64,000 nucleotides of DNA from Vibrio jasicida CAIM 1864 = LMG 25398 (GTDB lineage: Bacteria; Pseudomonadota; Gammaproteobacteria; Enterobacterales; Vibrionaceae): the NCBI RefSeq assembly GCF_000400365.1, contig NZ_BAOG01000004.1, forward strand, positions 1 to 64,000, given 5' to 3'. The notes under the pieces were generated by a model. The model was given only the letters and a program-made list of their open reading frames with translations, was not told the DNA's origin and searched no databases. A program made the position numbers and the translations under genes. Below are positions 20,954 to 30,117 of this stretch, one piece after another. Each line of letters begins with the position of its first letter. Positions within the stretch are counted from its first letter, which is position 1.

Positions 20954-21413
20954 ATTCTTGTACCACCACCATTTCTCGGCTCATCGTGCTTTGTAAGCTC
21001 AGGAAGTAACTAAAGATTGGTTGAAAGTTGTAATCGATATGATAAACAGCCAAGGCTGCATTCTCTGCATCACCGCATTCTCTGCTGGCTTGCTCCGGTG
21101 CTAACTCGCATTGCTCGGTATAAGCCGTGAGAGATTCGATGTTATCGAGGTATTGGATAGAAACGCGAAAGCGCTCCACATCCACCGCGGTATTCCAAAT
21201 ACTGCCCTCTCGATTCAGCACGGCTTGCACTGTTTGCATGTAGTCGTCATTACGTTTTTTAGCGGTGCGTGAGATCTCTGAAATGGTCAGATCGTTGATG
21301 GCTGAAATGTAAGACATATAGCTCATTTCTACCCACGCCATGCACATCAGCCAAAAAGCGAAGAACCCAATGGCAAACTCAATACTGGCAACGCCACGTT
21401 GCTTAGCTTTCAC
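20928..21413 (-). CDS. tadE: TadE-like minor pseudopilin
   Basis: A 161-residue protein with KQRG/VASIEFAIGFFAFW at the N-terminus, a TadE-type cleavage site with Glu at +5, one membrane helix and a soluble domain with two cysteines (CELAPEQASREC). TadE-family pseudopilins are processed and needed for pilus assembly. It overlaps tadD by 11 bases and tadF by 26, so expression is tightly coupled. Confidence 0.87.
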   Translation of the reverse strand: MKAKQRGVASIEFAIGFFAFWLMCMAWVEMSYMSYISAINDLTISEISRTAKKRNDDYMQTVQAVLNREGSIWNTAVDVERFRVSIQYLDNIESLTAYTEQCELAPEQASRECGDAENAALAVYHIDYNFQPIFSYFLSLQSTMSREMVVVQEYERSQFAI

Positions 21414-22167
21414 GACTCACCTCAGTTAAAGCGCGTTTTTTCTGCTTCGCTTTTAATGGGTCATAACCGCGTAAAGCACGATAAATATTGTCGATCTGGT
21501 GGTTACTGTATTTCTCACTCAATACTTGTTTAACAAACTCATACTGACCTTCTTTGGCCATACTCAACGTCAGGTTGGCCATCACTTGCTCATCCGCTTG
21601 ACCGTTTTTATAAAGAGGCAGGAGACGCTGAATCGCCTGTTTGTATTGCCCCTCTGCAATATCAAGGACCGCAAGGTTGTTGTTGACCGTTACTCCATCA
21701 AAGAAGTGTTCGCGTGAACGTTCGAAATAGCGACGAGCCAAGTCATATTGGTAGTTATAACCGTAGTAAGTACCAAGCAAGTTTTCTGCTTCTGCATTGG
21801 TCTCTTCAAGCGCGAGTGCCGCCTTTGCACTGCCAATCGCAGCAGGGTATTGCGCCAATTCACCATAGGCTTGTGCCTGGATTAGCAAGGTATCGACACT
21901 CGTTGCTGATTTATTGGTTAATGGCTTGATATAAAACAACGCTGATTCGGCATCACCAAGAGCGAGATAGCTTTGCGCCAGCTTCTCACGCACCTGCACA
22001 TCATCGCTTTGTTGAAGTTGTTGTTTATACAAGGCAACCAATTGAGTGTGGTTATTAGTTTTCTGGTAAATGGCTTCTTTGGAGTCTTGCTGTTGCCACG
22101 CTTGCTGGGTAGAACTGCACGCTGCAAGCATGGCTGGTAACAAACAAATCAGAATTTTTTTAAACAT
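21403..22167 (-). CDS. tadD: TPR lipoprotein TadD
   Basis: A 254-residue lipoprotein (LLPAMLAAC, Cys17) made mostly of tetratricopeptide repeats, for example YLALGDAESALFYIKPL, YGELAQYPAAIGSAKAAL and YYGYNYQYDLARRYFERS. TadD is the outer-membrane pilotin-like helper for the secretin RcpA in the Tad system. It overlaps tadC by 8 bases and tadE by 11. Confidence 0.88.
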   Translation of the reverse strand: MFKKILICLLPAMLAACSSTQQAWQQQDSKEAIYQKTNNHTQLVALYKQQLQQSDDVQVREKLAQSYLALGDAESALFYIKPLTNKSATSVDTLLIQAQAYGELAQYPAAIGSAKAALALEETNAEAENLLGTYYGYNYQYDLARRYFERSREHFFDGVTVNNNLAVLDIAEGQYKQAIQRLLPLYKNGQADEQVMANLTLSMAKEGQYEFVKQVLSEKYSNHQIDNIYRALRGYDPLKAKQKKRALTEVSRES

Positions 22168-23047
22168 GGGACATCATCCTCATCACCCCAGGAGCGGTGA
22201 TAACAAAAACAAGTGGAATCAAGATAAAGACAATCAATGGGATCGACATCTTGGCCGCCAACTTCCCTATTTGCTCTTCAAGCTCCAACATCTGCACTTC
22301 ACGAATATCGCCGGACAATGTCGTCAACATGGTGTAGATGGATGAGCCGTGTTGCATGCTCTGGGTTAGTGTCAGCATAAAACTGCGCATCTCAGACGAT
22401 GGCACTTGCTGATACAGCTCTTGTAGCGCACGCTCCATACCCACAATACGGGCACGCTGGTTGGTGTTATCCAATAACTTGCCCAACTCAGGGTTAAAAC
22501 TTTGAATCTCTATCGCCAAGTATTTCAACGACGCTTCAATCGACATGCCGGTCTGAACACATATCGCCATAAGATCGATTAAATAGGGTAAGCTGCGGCT
22601 GATACGTCGTTGGCGATTGGTCTTACGAACTTCAAGCCACATATCAGGCAATAGAATCACTGCCATCGCCCAAGCAGCAGCAAGAGCAACCCAATAGTTG
22701 GTTGCGATATCTAACGTGAAGACCAACACGGCAATCAACAACTCCCCAAGCAGCAAAGCCGCATACTTTAATGGCGCAAACCAAGTGGCAGCATTGGGGT
22801 TATCAATCCCAGCGAGGTGTAAACGCTGTGACAAACTCGCATCTCGCTTCTCTACTAAGTTCGATAACGGAGATAGGATCGACTCTAGTCGTGACTCTTC
22901 TTGCTGATCACCTTTGTGTTGGCGCACGATTCTTGCCACACGTCGTTGATAGCCGAAATGGTTAAGCATCCAGTAAGTAAGCAGAAGTACGCCGAAACTG
23001 ACACCAACGAGAGAGAAAAACAGCCAAAACATCGTTTGAGTCATCAT
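22160..23047 (-). CDS. tadC: Inner-membrane platform protein TadC
   Basis: A 295-residue type II secretion F-domain protein (GspF-like) with an N-terminal helix, a central helix pair and a C-terminal helix. The cytoplasmic block SLPYLIDLMAICVQTGMSIEASLKYL and the LTQSMQHGSSIYTML block are typical. The frame extends upstream to 23074, but the ATG at 23047 overlaps the tadB stop as TAATG, the usual coupled start; the next codon is also ATG. TadB and TadC form the inner-membrane platform on which TadA acts. Confidence 0.9.
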   Translation of the reverse strand: MMTQTMFWLFFSLVGVSFGVLLLTYWMLNHFGYQRRVARIVRQHKGDQQEESRLESILSPLSNLVEKRDASLSQRLHLAGIDNPNAATWFAPLKYAALLLGELLIAVLVFTLDIATNYWVALAAAWAMAVILLPDMWLEVRKTNRQRRISRSLPYLIDLMAICVQTGMSIEASLKYLAIEIQSFNPELGKLLDNTNQRARIVGMERALQELYQQVPSSEMRSFMLTLTQSMQHGSSIYTMLTTLSGDIREVQMLELEEQIGKLAAKMSIPLIVFILIPLVFVITAPGVMRMMSHV

Positions 23048-23964
23048 TACTTCACTCTCTTCATTAGTGCCCAAATGATCGCCATACCAATCGCTTCGCT
23101 GATCACTAAGTAATAAAGCAGCGGACGACCTTCTGGGTTGAACATCACGAACTCAAAGTTCTCTGGACTTAAAAACTGCAAGATAAACAGAAAGAAAAAT
23201 GGCGTCGCCGAAACGATTTTTGCTGAAATTCGCGCTTCAGACGTCAGGGCGAATTTCTTTCGCTCGACAGCTCGAGCTTCAAACATCTGGCGATTCAAAC
23301 GCGTCATGATTTCTTTCAACTGACCACCGCGCTGCATATTAGCTCGCAGTGTAATCACGAAGAAATGAAAGTTCGGGTTTGGAAAACGCAGACAAGATTT
23401 ACGAAACACCTCATCAATTGACTCGCCCATTTTTAGACGCTCACCCATTAACTTGAACTCACGTCCGACTTCACCCTCGAGATTGTCACCCACGTACATG
23501 ATGCCGCGGCCAATGCTCTCTCCTGCACTGATTGCGCTTGCCAACATATTCAATGCATCCGGAAAGGTTTCATCAAACTGCTTTTGCTCACGCTTCTGTA
23601 GCCATTGATAACCAAACCACCAGCCAAATGGCACCGCAAAGGGCAATAGCTCATAAGCAGCAAATCGTGTAAATGTGCTATTCACAACCAAAGCCAGCAC
23701 AATAACCAACATGGTGTAGAGCGCTATTTTAAGCAGAGCTAAACGGCCCAATTGGCGCTTTAGGTTATCCCAGCGTGTTTTCAAACCTTGGCGTAAGCTT
23801 CTGTCTGATAAACTGGCAACGTTCACCGCTTGGCGAGTAAGCCTTGTCTCAACACGATCACGTTTTTGATACTGGATGAGATAACTATCAAGATGCTTGT
23901 TCTTTTCACTCAACAAGGCGACAGCGACTAAAGCAATGCCACCGATTAAAATGAACCAATACAT
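23047..23964 (-). CDS. tadB: Inner-membrane platform protein TadB
   Basis: A 305-residue GspF-domain protein with an N-terminal anchor, a helix pair around 80-115 and two C-terminal helices. The cytoplasmic domain has FPDALNMLASAISAGESIGRGI and RANMQRGGQLKEIMTRLN, as in TadB. It partners TadC. Its ATG is 3 bases after the tadA stop. Confidence 0.9.
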   Translation of the reverse strand: MYWFILIGGIALVAVALLSEKNKHLDSYLIQYQKRDRVETRLTRQAVNVASLSDRSLRQGLKTRWDNLKRQLGRLALLKIALYTMLVIVLALVVNSTFTRFAAYELLPFAVPFGWWFGYQWLQKREQKQFDETFPDALNMLASAISAGESIGRGIMYVGDNLEGEVGREFKLMGERLKMGESIDEVFRKSCLRFPNPNFHFFVITLRANMQRGGQLKEIMTRLNRQMFEARAVERKKFALTSEARISAKIVSATPFFFLFILQFLSPENFEFVMFNPEGRPLLYYLVISEAIGMAIIWALMKRVK

Positions 23965-23967
23965 GCC

Positions 23968-25251
23968 TTACCCCACTGCTTCAATCGCACTGATGGTGTC
24001 AGCGAGATCTTTGTCCACTCCGTAGAAACGTGCTTTTTCAAACAAAACTGAGCGGCTCATAACACCCGTCGTTTCATAACGGCCGGTAATTTTGCCTTCG
24101 TAATGATGCGGATCAGATTGGAAGCAAAACAGTTCTTCAAGCACTACGTTTTGTCCTTCCATACCAATCACTTCCGTAATACTCATCACTTTGCGAGAAC
24201 CATCGTGAAGGCGATTGACCTGTATAATGAGGTCCACTGCACTTACCAAAGAGCGGCGTATCGCCTCTAGTGGCAGGTTATTGGTTGCCATCATGACCAT
24301 GGATTCTACTCGGGCAAGGGCGTCACGTGGGCTGTTAGCATGCAGTGTCGACATCGAGCCATCGTGGCCAGTGTTCATCGCTTGCAACATTTCAAACGCT
24401 TCAGCACCACGGCACTCACCAACAATGATGCGATCTGGACGCATACGCAGCGAGTTAATCATTAGATCGCGTGAATTCACTTCACCAGAGCCTTCGATAC
24501 CTGCTGTTCGAGTTTCCATGCGAACCACATGAGGCTGAAGCAGTCTCAACTCCGCAGTGTCCTCAATCGTCACTACTCGTTCACCTTGCGAGATGTATTG
24601 AGACAATGCATTCAACAACGTTGTTTTGCCCGATCCTGTACCACCGGCGACAAGAATGTTCAGGCGACAACGCGCAGCCAATTGCAGCAACTTAGCCATT
24701 TCAGGACTCAATGCGCCAAATTCAACTAAGTCAGCAAAGCCAATGCTTTCCTGCCGAAACTTACGAATCGATATTGCAGTGCCATCAATGGCAATTGGCG
24801 GCAGGACGATATTTACGCGGCTACCATCTTCTAAGCGCGCATCACACGTAGGTGACGATTCATCAACACGACGACCAACACGACTGGCAATACGTTTCGC
24901 GATATCTGCGAGTTGCTTTTCATCGAGAAAGTGCACATCCGCTTGCTGTACTAAACCAAAGCGCTCGACATACACTTGCTGGTGGCCATTGATCATGATA
25001 TCGGTAATGGTGTCGTCATCCATCAGGACCTGAAGCGGTCCCAAACCTACTAACTCGTGAATCATGCTGACGACGTATTCACTTCTCGCCAGAGAAGAAA
25101 CTGATAGCTGGTCGCGACTGACCAACATATCGACCGCGTTACTCAACTGACGCTCTAGGTCACTTTTCGATAAGCTTTCTAGTGCAGATGCATCCAAGGC
25201 ATTAAAAATTTGGTCACGCAGATGGATGTAGGTTTGTTTCGAATGTTGCAT
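23968..25251 (-). CDS. tadA: Pilus assembly ATPase TadA (CpaF)
   Basis: A 427-residue type II/IV secretion ATPase. The Walker A motif is GGTGSGKT (203-210); Asp and Walker B boxes include RIIVGECRGAEAFEMLQAM, and the His box is GHDGSMSTLHANS. The N-terminal part has the CpaF-type VGLGPLQVLMDDDTITDIMING. In Tad systems this single ATPase drives pilus extension and probably retraction. An AAAAAGGAGTAGGG ribosome site is placed before the ATG. Confidence 0.94.
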   Translation of the reverse strand: MQHSKQTYIHLRDQIFNALDASALESLSKSDLERQLSNAVDMLVSRDQLSVSSLARSEYVVSMIHELVGLGPLQVLMDDDTITDIMINGHQQVYVERFGLVQQADVHFLDEKQLADIAKRIASRVGRRVDESSPTCDARLEDGSRVNIVLPPIAIDGTAISIRKFRQESIGFADLVEFGALSPEMAKLLQLAARCRLNILVAGGTGSGKTTLLNALSQYISQGERVVTIEDTAELRLLQPHVVRMETRTAGIEGSGEVNSRDLMINSLRMRPDRIIVGECRGAEAFEMLQAMNTGHDGSMSTLHANSPRDALARVESMVMMATNNLPLEAIRRSLVSAVDLIIQVNRLHDGSRKVMSITEVIGMEGQNVVLEELFCFQSDPHHYEGKITGRYETTGVMSRSVLFEKARFYGVDKDLADTISAIEAVG

Positions 25252-25264
25252 TCCCTACTCCTTT

Positions 25265-26488
25265 TTAGCGACTAAACAGTTCTTGTACCCAAGAACGTTT
25301 TTGTTGTGGCTTATCACCCACCAGCAATGCGACTAAATCACTCAAGCCTTGCTGCATTTCTGATTTGGTATCAATCAGTTGATGACCTTGAAGTAGGTAA
25401 TGGTTCGCTTTGTGGTCAAACTCTATTTTGCAATCGGCTTTGCGACCGAAATACTTGCTGACATCAGACATACTGATTGAGGCCGCATTGTCTGGACGCG
25501 ATTGATTCATCACGGTAAGAAGCGGCAGCTCTGGATAGCGCGTTTCTAGCTCAGACACAACGCGGTTTAATTCTCGTAGCGACGACACCGTGGCATCAAA
25601 CACCACCACTAACGTATCAATCTCAGCCACTGCACGATCGAACTCTTCATTTGTGGTGACGGTATGTGAATAGTCTTCAATCACAAATGAATGGTTCTTA
25701 ACCACTTGCTCTTTGAGCGCTTGGGTATATTCATGTAGCTCAGCACGCGTAAACGCATCCGACTCCAAACCCAAAATAGCGAGGTTTCGTTCCAGACGTT
25801 GTACTAAACTAGTGGCGAAATCACCATCAATGCTCGATACCAAAGTACCTTTGCGTACACTGCGTTTACTGAATTTCTGCAAACCTAAAAGCACATCGAT
25901 ATTACTGCCGGTGTAGGTATGATCAACCAACAAGGTAGGCGTTTTATGATGACGCCCCAATGAACGCGCCACTTCACTGGCGATCAAAGACGTTCCAACA
26001 CCGCCTTTCACACCAAGAAACGCCACTTGCTTTGCTTTTCGATTCGAAGCCACACCACTTTGCTGCTGACGGTTACGACGTACACCATGGTAAAACTCCA
26101 TGATTTCTTTGTCGGTCGCAGGCCAAAATAGGTAATAAAAACCAAGCTGTTTTAATGCACGAATCGTTGAGATCGCATCTTCGCTGCCAACGACCACAAC
26201 CGACACATGCGTAGGCAATTGATGGGCAATATTTTTTGCATCTTCAACCACGCTTTGGCTTTTATTCAGCTCAACAATCACCACTTCCACACTTGAGTGC
26301 GTATGCAATTCTGGGTAGTTTTTTTCTTGGTTGTTCACCGTAATTGGCTCGACTAAGCCTTCAAAGCGAAACGCCTTATGAACTAAGTCTTTGCACGCAG
26401 CGGTTTGATACAAGAACGCACACTTATTTTCTTTTTGTTGAGTGTGATTTGGCGTGCTCCTACTCAACTTATCCACTAAATCAAACAT
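25265..26488 (-). CDS. tadZ: TadZ/CpaE-type localisation ATPase
   Basis: A 407-residue protein: an N-terminal atypical receiver-like domain (about 25-140) followed by a ParA/MinD-type ATPase domain with the deviant Walker A GVKGGVGTS (about 159-167). TadZ family members place the Tad machine at a pole or focus. The gene lies between the CpaD-like lipoprotein and tadA, the usual place. Confidence 0.88.
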   Translation of the reverse strand: MFDLVDKLSRSTPNHTQQKENKCAFLYQTAACKDLVHKAFRFEGLVEPITVNNQEKNYPELHTHSSVEVVIVELNKSQSVVEDAKNIAHQLPTHVSVVVVGSEDAISTIRALKQLGFYYLFWPATDKEIMEFYHGVRRNRQQQSGVASNRKAKQVAFLGVKGGVGTSLIASEVARSLGRHHKTPTLLVDHTYTGSNIDVLLGLQKFSKRSVRKGTLVSSIDGDFATSLVQRLERNLAILGLESDAFTRAELHEYTQALKEQVVKNHSFVIEDYSHTVTTNEEFDRAVAEIDTLVVVFDATVSSLRELNRVVSELETRYPELPLLTVMNQSRPDNAASISMSDVSKYFGRKADCKIEFDHKANHYLLQGHQLIDTKSEMQQGLSDLVALLVGDKPQQKRSWVQELFSR

Positions 26489-26506
26489 GATGAGTGTTCC
26501 TCATTA

Positions 26507-26977
26507 TCAAAGCGCATTCTGCGGATTAACCATCGACTGCCAACGGCTGCCATCGGTATAACAACCTAGGTGACCCAAACCGTAATCACCAATAACCTCT
26601 TGGTGGCATACCTCAAGCTGAGCTTGAAGCTGAATCACCGATACTTGTACATCAAAGCGATGAAACTCTGAGCGATGTTCGAGTGCTAACTGTTCGGCCG
26701 CTACGCCTTGCTGCAACAGTGCGATGCGGTACTGCTGCGCCAACTTTTTACCTTGAGCGTTGTAGCTGGTGATCTGCCATTTACTGCCCGCTTGATTCGG
26801 ATACTTACGAACAAACTGAGTGAGCTTATTCATGGCGTAAGTTTGATTCTGGCTTTGTACCGCAAAGCTAAATTCAGTTGGCTTGAGTGAAATGCTGGTC
26901 CCGCGAGGCTCAACAATATGGTCGGCGCAGCCGGATAGTGCTGTAATCGCAAATAGCGCTAACATCCAGTTTTTCAT
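26507..26977 (-). CDS. CpaD-like pilus lipoprotein
   Basis: A 156-residue lipoprotein (ITALSGC, Cys17). The C-terminal GCYTDGSRWQSMVNPQNAL resembles the end of CpaD proteins (GC...N...MV..P..L). The slot between the secretin and tadZ is that of cpaD/rcpB in other Tad loci. It probably helps the secretin in the outer membrane. The sequence is divergent, so the family call rests on the end motif and on context. Its start overlaps the secretin stop by 4 bases. Confidence 0.75.
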   Translation of the reverse strand: MKNWMLALFAITALSGCADHIVEPRGTSISLKPTEFSFAVQSQNQTYAMNKLTQFVRKYPNQAGSKWQITSYNAQGKKLAQQYRIALLQQGVAAEQLALEHRSEFHRFDVQVSVIQLQAQLEVCHQEVIGDYGLGHLGCYTDGSRWQSMVNPQNAL

Positions 26978-28302
26978 TGACGGAAACCTCCCGCGTTAAG
27001 AACCTCACCAGCCCATTGGTCTTGAGCCTTGTCATAACTACCATCAAGTGCAAAAAAGCGTCGTAACGTACCGGTTTTTTCCATGGTTGGTAGCTGGATT
27101 TGATTGGCTTTCACTGGTTTCACCAAGTTGACGGTTGCCACAATAATCAGCTCGGTTTTGTTGCGCTCTGTTCCTGTGTGACGAAACAGCGCTCCTAAAA
27201 CAGGAATGTCACCAATAAAAGGAATTCGTGTCAGTGATTCGCGCTCTTCACTATTAAGCAGGCCACCCAAAACAAAGCTTTGACCGTCACCTAATTCAAC
27301 GGTGGTTTGTGCACGACGAGTTTTGAAAGCCGGTAAATCAAACACTTCACTGGTGTAGGTGTTATCTAAAGAGCTAACCTCTGGTGACAATGCTAATTTG
27401 ATTTTGTCGTCACGCAGCACTTTCGCCATCAGATCTAAACGCACACCGAATTCTTTGTAATCGACATCGCTAGCACCATCGACCACCGTCACAACAGGCA
27501 TTTCACCACCAACTAAGAAGCTTGCTTGCTCGCCAGAAATTACCGATAGATTTGGTTCAGCCAGCACTTGGCCGACCTTGTCAGAACCGACTGCTGAGAT
27601 AACAGAAACAATGTCATCGGCACTAAAACTGGTTAACTGATCGACAAAGATGCCAACATCACCGCCAGAGCCCATCTTGATACCAAAATCTTGAATAAAG
27701 CTGTGGGAGACTTCTGCAATGGTCAACTTGACGTTAACTTGCTTCGTCGCGGTGACTTCAATGTTGTTCACCACACCTTGATAGGTAGGGCGAGACATAA
27801 AATCCACTTGAAGGTCGTCAGTCGAACTATCGAGTTCTGGCATTTCAAAATCATGGTTACTGGAAGACTTACCCAACAACTCACCCACCAAGGTGTAGAT
27901 GTTGTCGCGTTCATTGTCTGAAACGGCACTACCACTCAGTACAACGTTGCTACCAATACCGTTAACCTGAACATCAGAGTATGGATACTGCACTTGAATT
28001 TGCTGCTCAATATTGCGGTAGCTTTTGCTGACAATCAGGGTTTGGTTGATAAGCTCAAAACCATCACGGTCAAACACGATGAACGATGCTTCACCTTCTG
28101 ATTTACCCAGTAACACCACCTTGTGAGCATCGATAACTTGGTAGTCCGCCACTTTTTGGTTAGAAACAAACACCGAATCAACTTCAGCTTTAAACGATAG
28201 GGTTCTTGCGCCACCAGTCGAAAGCGTCGTTATGCCCTGAGCCTGTAAAGCCGTGGAAACAAGCATTAAGCAATAGATGCTAAATCGAGTTATGGTTTTC
28301 AT
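26974..28302 (-). CDS. rcpA: Tad secretin RcpA (CpaC)
   Basis: A 442-residue outer-membrane channel protein: signal peptide (to about residue 22), an N-terminal pilus-secretin domain and BON-like region (20-150), then the secretin domain with VGQVLAEPNLSVISGEQASFLVGGEMPV and the C-terminal GQSFVLGGLLNSEERE-L-RIPFIGDIPVLGALF block. It forms the pore for the Flp pilus. Length is within the CpaC range. Confidence 0.93.
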   Translation of the reverse strand: MKTITRFSIYCLMLVSTALQAQGITTLSTGGARTLSFKAEVDSVFVSNQKVADYQVIDAHKVVLLGKSEGEASFIVFDRDGFELINQTLIVSKSYRNIEQQIQVQYPYSDVQVNGIGSNVVLSGSAVSDNERDNIYTLVGELLGKSSSNHDFEMPELDSSTDDLQVDFMSRPTYQGVVNNIEVTATKQVNVKLTIAEVSHSFIQDFGIKMGSGGDVGIFVDQLTSFSADDIVSVISAVGSDKVGQVLAEPNLSVISGEQASFLVGGEMPVVTVVDGASDVDYKEFGVRLDLMAKVLRDDKIKLALSPEVSSLDNTYTSEVFDLPAFKTRRAQTTVELGDGQSFVLGGLLNSEERESLTRIPFIGDIPVLGALFRHTGTERNKTELIIVATVNLVKPVKANQIQLPTMEKTGTLRRFFALDGSYDKAQDQWAGEVLNAGGFRQ

Positions 28303-28310
28303 CTTGCCTC

Positions 28311-29117
28311 CTAGTTGAATCGATATTCTTTGATCGATTGGGTTTTCGTGGTTTGCCTTTCATCAGCAAAACGAATCACATCGCTTGAGTTCGCATGCAG
28401 TTCATCCACAAACTGCTCACCAATCGATTTATGTACCGTAATTTCTGCAATGCGTTTTGCTACCGACAACTTAGCCAACTGACGGTTAGTTACTTGCAAC
28501 ACTAAAGTGACATCAGTGGTTTTCTGGTCAGTCAATGTACTGACTAAGCGTTGTTTTGAGATCATGTACAGCACAGGCACTTGAGCAATCAGTGGTGTCA
28601 TGGTCAGATGTTCAATATCCGACACGGTGTTGTCTGCCGAGAGGTTTTGATCCATGGTGGAAATAACAGAGATATCGACTAAATCACCAACGGCAATCGT
28701 TCCTCCTACCACATCATCACCCGGTACCGTGATATTGAACGGGGCGTAACCAGGCTTGGCCATGGTCGAGAGGTAATCGCTTTCTCCCGGAGAAGTCAGC
28801 ACCTCTTTCGTCACCCATTCACCTTGATTCAGAGCTTCAACCGCAATTAGGCGCTTGCTCCAATCGAGCTTAATATCGCTATCAATCCCTTGTTGCGCCG
28901 CTTGTGACTCGGTTAAGTATTCAATCACCAAATCTCGACGCTGCAGTGCTTCACCTCGTTTTAGGTCGCGCTTTAACGTCCAGACTTTAAATTTTTTCTC
29001 TTCTTTCTTCGGCTGTTGTGTTTGTACAACCGGAGCAGTTGGCTGTGATTGAGTCACGCCATAAAGCCCGACCGAAATGGCAATCGCCGCCAAAACAAGA
29101 ATGACTTTTGAATTCAT
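28311..29117 (-). CDS. rcpC: Flp pilus assembly protein RcpC (CpaB)
   Basis: A 268-residue protein with one N-terminal membrane segment (about 4-22), a SAF-like domain (VWTLKRDLKRGEALQRRDLVIEYL through GEWVTKEVLTSPGE) and the RcpC region with VPGDDVVGGTIAVGDLVDI. In other Tad systems RcpC/CpaB supports the secretin and pilin modification. It is placed between tadV and rcpA, 8 bases before the secretin gene. Confidence 0.9.
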   Translation of the reverse strand: MNSKVILVLAAIAISVGLYGVTQSQPTAPVVQTQQPKKEEKKFKVWTLKRDLKRGEALQRRDLVIEYLTESQAAQQGIDSDIKLDWSKRLIAVEALNQGEWVTKEVLTSPGESDYLSTMAKPGYAPFNITVPGDDVVGGTIAVGDLVDISVISTMDQNLSADNTVSDIEHLTMTPLIAQVPVLYMISKQRLVSTLTDQKTTDVTLVLQVTNRQLAKLSVAKRIAEITVHKSIGEQFVDELHANSSDVIRFADERQTTKTQSIKEYRFN

Positions 29118-29124
29118 GGTTCAC

Positions 29125-29562
29125 CTATAAAGATGCAGCGATGCCAAACAGGCTTCCGAGACAAATGGGCACACCATAAGGCACACCTCTTTCCATCCCA
29201 GCAGGATGATTACCGACTTGGCTAACGATCCACTGCGTCAGAGCAAGCACTCCGCCCAAAGTGACAATCAACCAAATCGTCAACGGCAAAAACTGCGGTG
29301 CAATCATCAGTGCAAATGCAGCCAGTAATTTGCTGTCCCCCGCTGCGAGGATTCGTAGTTGAAACAGCACAGCACCTATCACCAATATCACCATTGAAGA
29401 CAGTGCGTGACTGTACTCCCCTTTACTCAAGACAAAAAAAACACCCAGCAAAGCAACACTTAACGCCACTCCATTGGGTATTTTTCGGTATTTGATGTCT
29501 TGATAACTGGCTATAAAAGCCATGGTGGCAAGGGGAAGCAGCCACCATAGTTTTAACGGCAT
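29125..29562 (-). CDS. tadV: Prepilin peptidase TadV (CpaA)
   Basis: A 145-residue membrane aspartyl protease with about four to five helices. The two catalytic aspartates appear in YQDIKYRKIPN (about residue 22) and AAGDSKLLAAF (about residue 74). It lacks the methylase domain of PilD, as usual for TadV. It cleaves the Flp prepilin and the TadE/TadF pseudopilins. It is encoded 9 bases after flp. Confidence 0.9.
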   Translation of the reverse strand: MPLKLWWLLPLATMAFIASYQDIKYRKIPNGVALSVALLGVFFVLSKGEYSHALSSMVILVIGAVLFQLRILAAGDSKLLAAFALMIAPQFLPLTIWLIVTLGGVLALTQWIVSQVGNHPAGMERGVPYGVPICLGSLFGIAASL

Positions 29563-29571
29563 GAAATATAA

Positions 29572-29790
29572 TTAACTGCCTGGAGTTACTTCATTTGCAG
29601 CAGTGATGTTGCTTGAGATCGTTTTAACTGCACCGTCTAATGCGTCATATAGCGCATCGTTAAATACCGCGAGTACGATTGCAGACATACACACGCCTAG
29701 GATTGCGTATTCAATTGCTGTTACGCCGCGCTCGTCGTTTTTGAATGATTCGATAAACAGTTGTGTTTTTACAAATAGGTTAGTTAACAT
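29572..29790 (-). CDS. flp: Flp pilin
   Basis: A 72-residue major pilin. The leader ends in Gly before VTAIEYAILG (cleavage ERG/VTAIEYA), with the conserved Glu at +5 followed by Tyr, the Flp hallmark. A hydrophobic helix and a short polar tail follow. The GAGGAG ribosome site is strong. It is the first gene of the Tad operon and the only pilin gene in it. Confidence 0.93.
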   Translation of the reverse strand: MLTNLFVKTQLFIESFKNDERGVTAIEYAILGVCMSAIVLAVFNDALYDALDGAVKTISSNITAANEVTPGS

Positions 29791-29814
29791 TTTGACTCCT
29801 CAATTTTTCTAACA

Positions 29815-29865
29815 CGTCAAAAAGATGACGGGGCGAATAATAAGAATTGAGGGCTTTTTGAGCAA
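29815..29865 (-). promoter_or_regulatory. Candidate promoter and leader hairpin of the Tad operon
   Basis: Minus strand TTGCTC (29860-29865), 17 bases, TATTAT (29837-29842), at the right distance before flp. A small hairpin (CGTCA/TGACG, 29815-29830) lies in the leader. A sigma-54 site was considered and did not fit. No regulator gene is part of the operon. Confidence 0.5.
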
Positions 29866-30117
29866 ACCAAGACCATGCTGCCTGACACTGCTCTGACAGA
29901 TAGCGAGATTTCATTCAGGTTGGATTCAGTTTTCGCATAGGAAAACGTTTACTTAATCACAACAAAAATCATTGTGGTCCGATTTTTTCTTTTTCGGCTT
30001 AATTCACACTTTGCGTCGTATAGACATTAAGGTAAGGTCAAGGATTATCCTATTGACTAGTCAAAGACTGGCGTTAAGACACATAAAGCAATCACAATGA
30101 ATTAGGTATAACGACAA
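29866..30117. other. Divergent flp/avtA intergenic region
   Basis: About 250 bases, AT-rich, with no open frame worth calling. The one clear element is a 12-bp perfect palindrome, TTGACTAGTCAA (30053-30064), 53 bases before the avtA start. It may be an operator and also offers a TTGACT -35 box. Confidence 0.4.

Noticed and set aside
18407..29790. Tad locus as a type II secretion or MSHA pilus locus
   Set aside because: The Flp pilin motif, the short TadV peptidase, TadZ and the TadE/F/G trio are specific to Tad systems.
29860..29880. Sigma-54 promoter before flp (GG and GC elements)
   Set aside because: The two elements are 9 bases apart instead of 10 and the rest of the consensus is poor.
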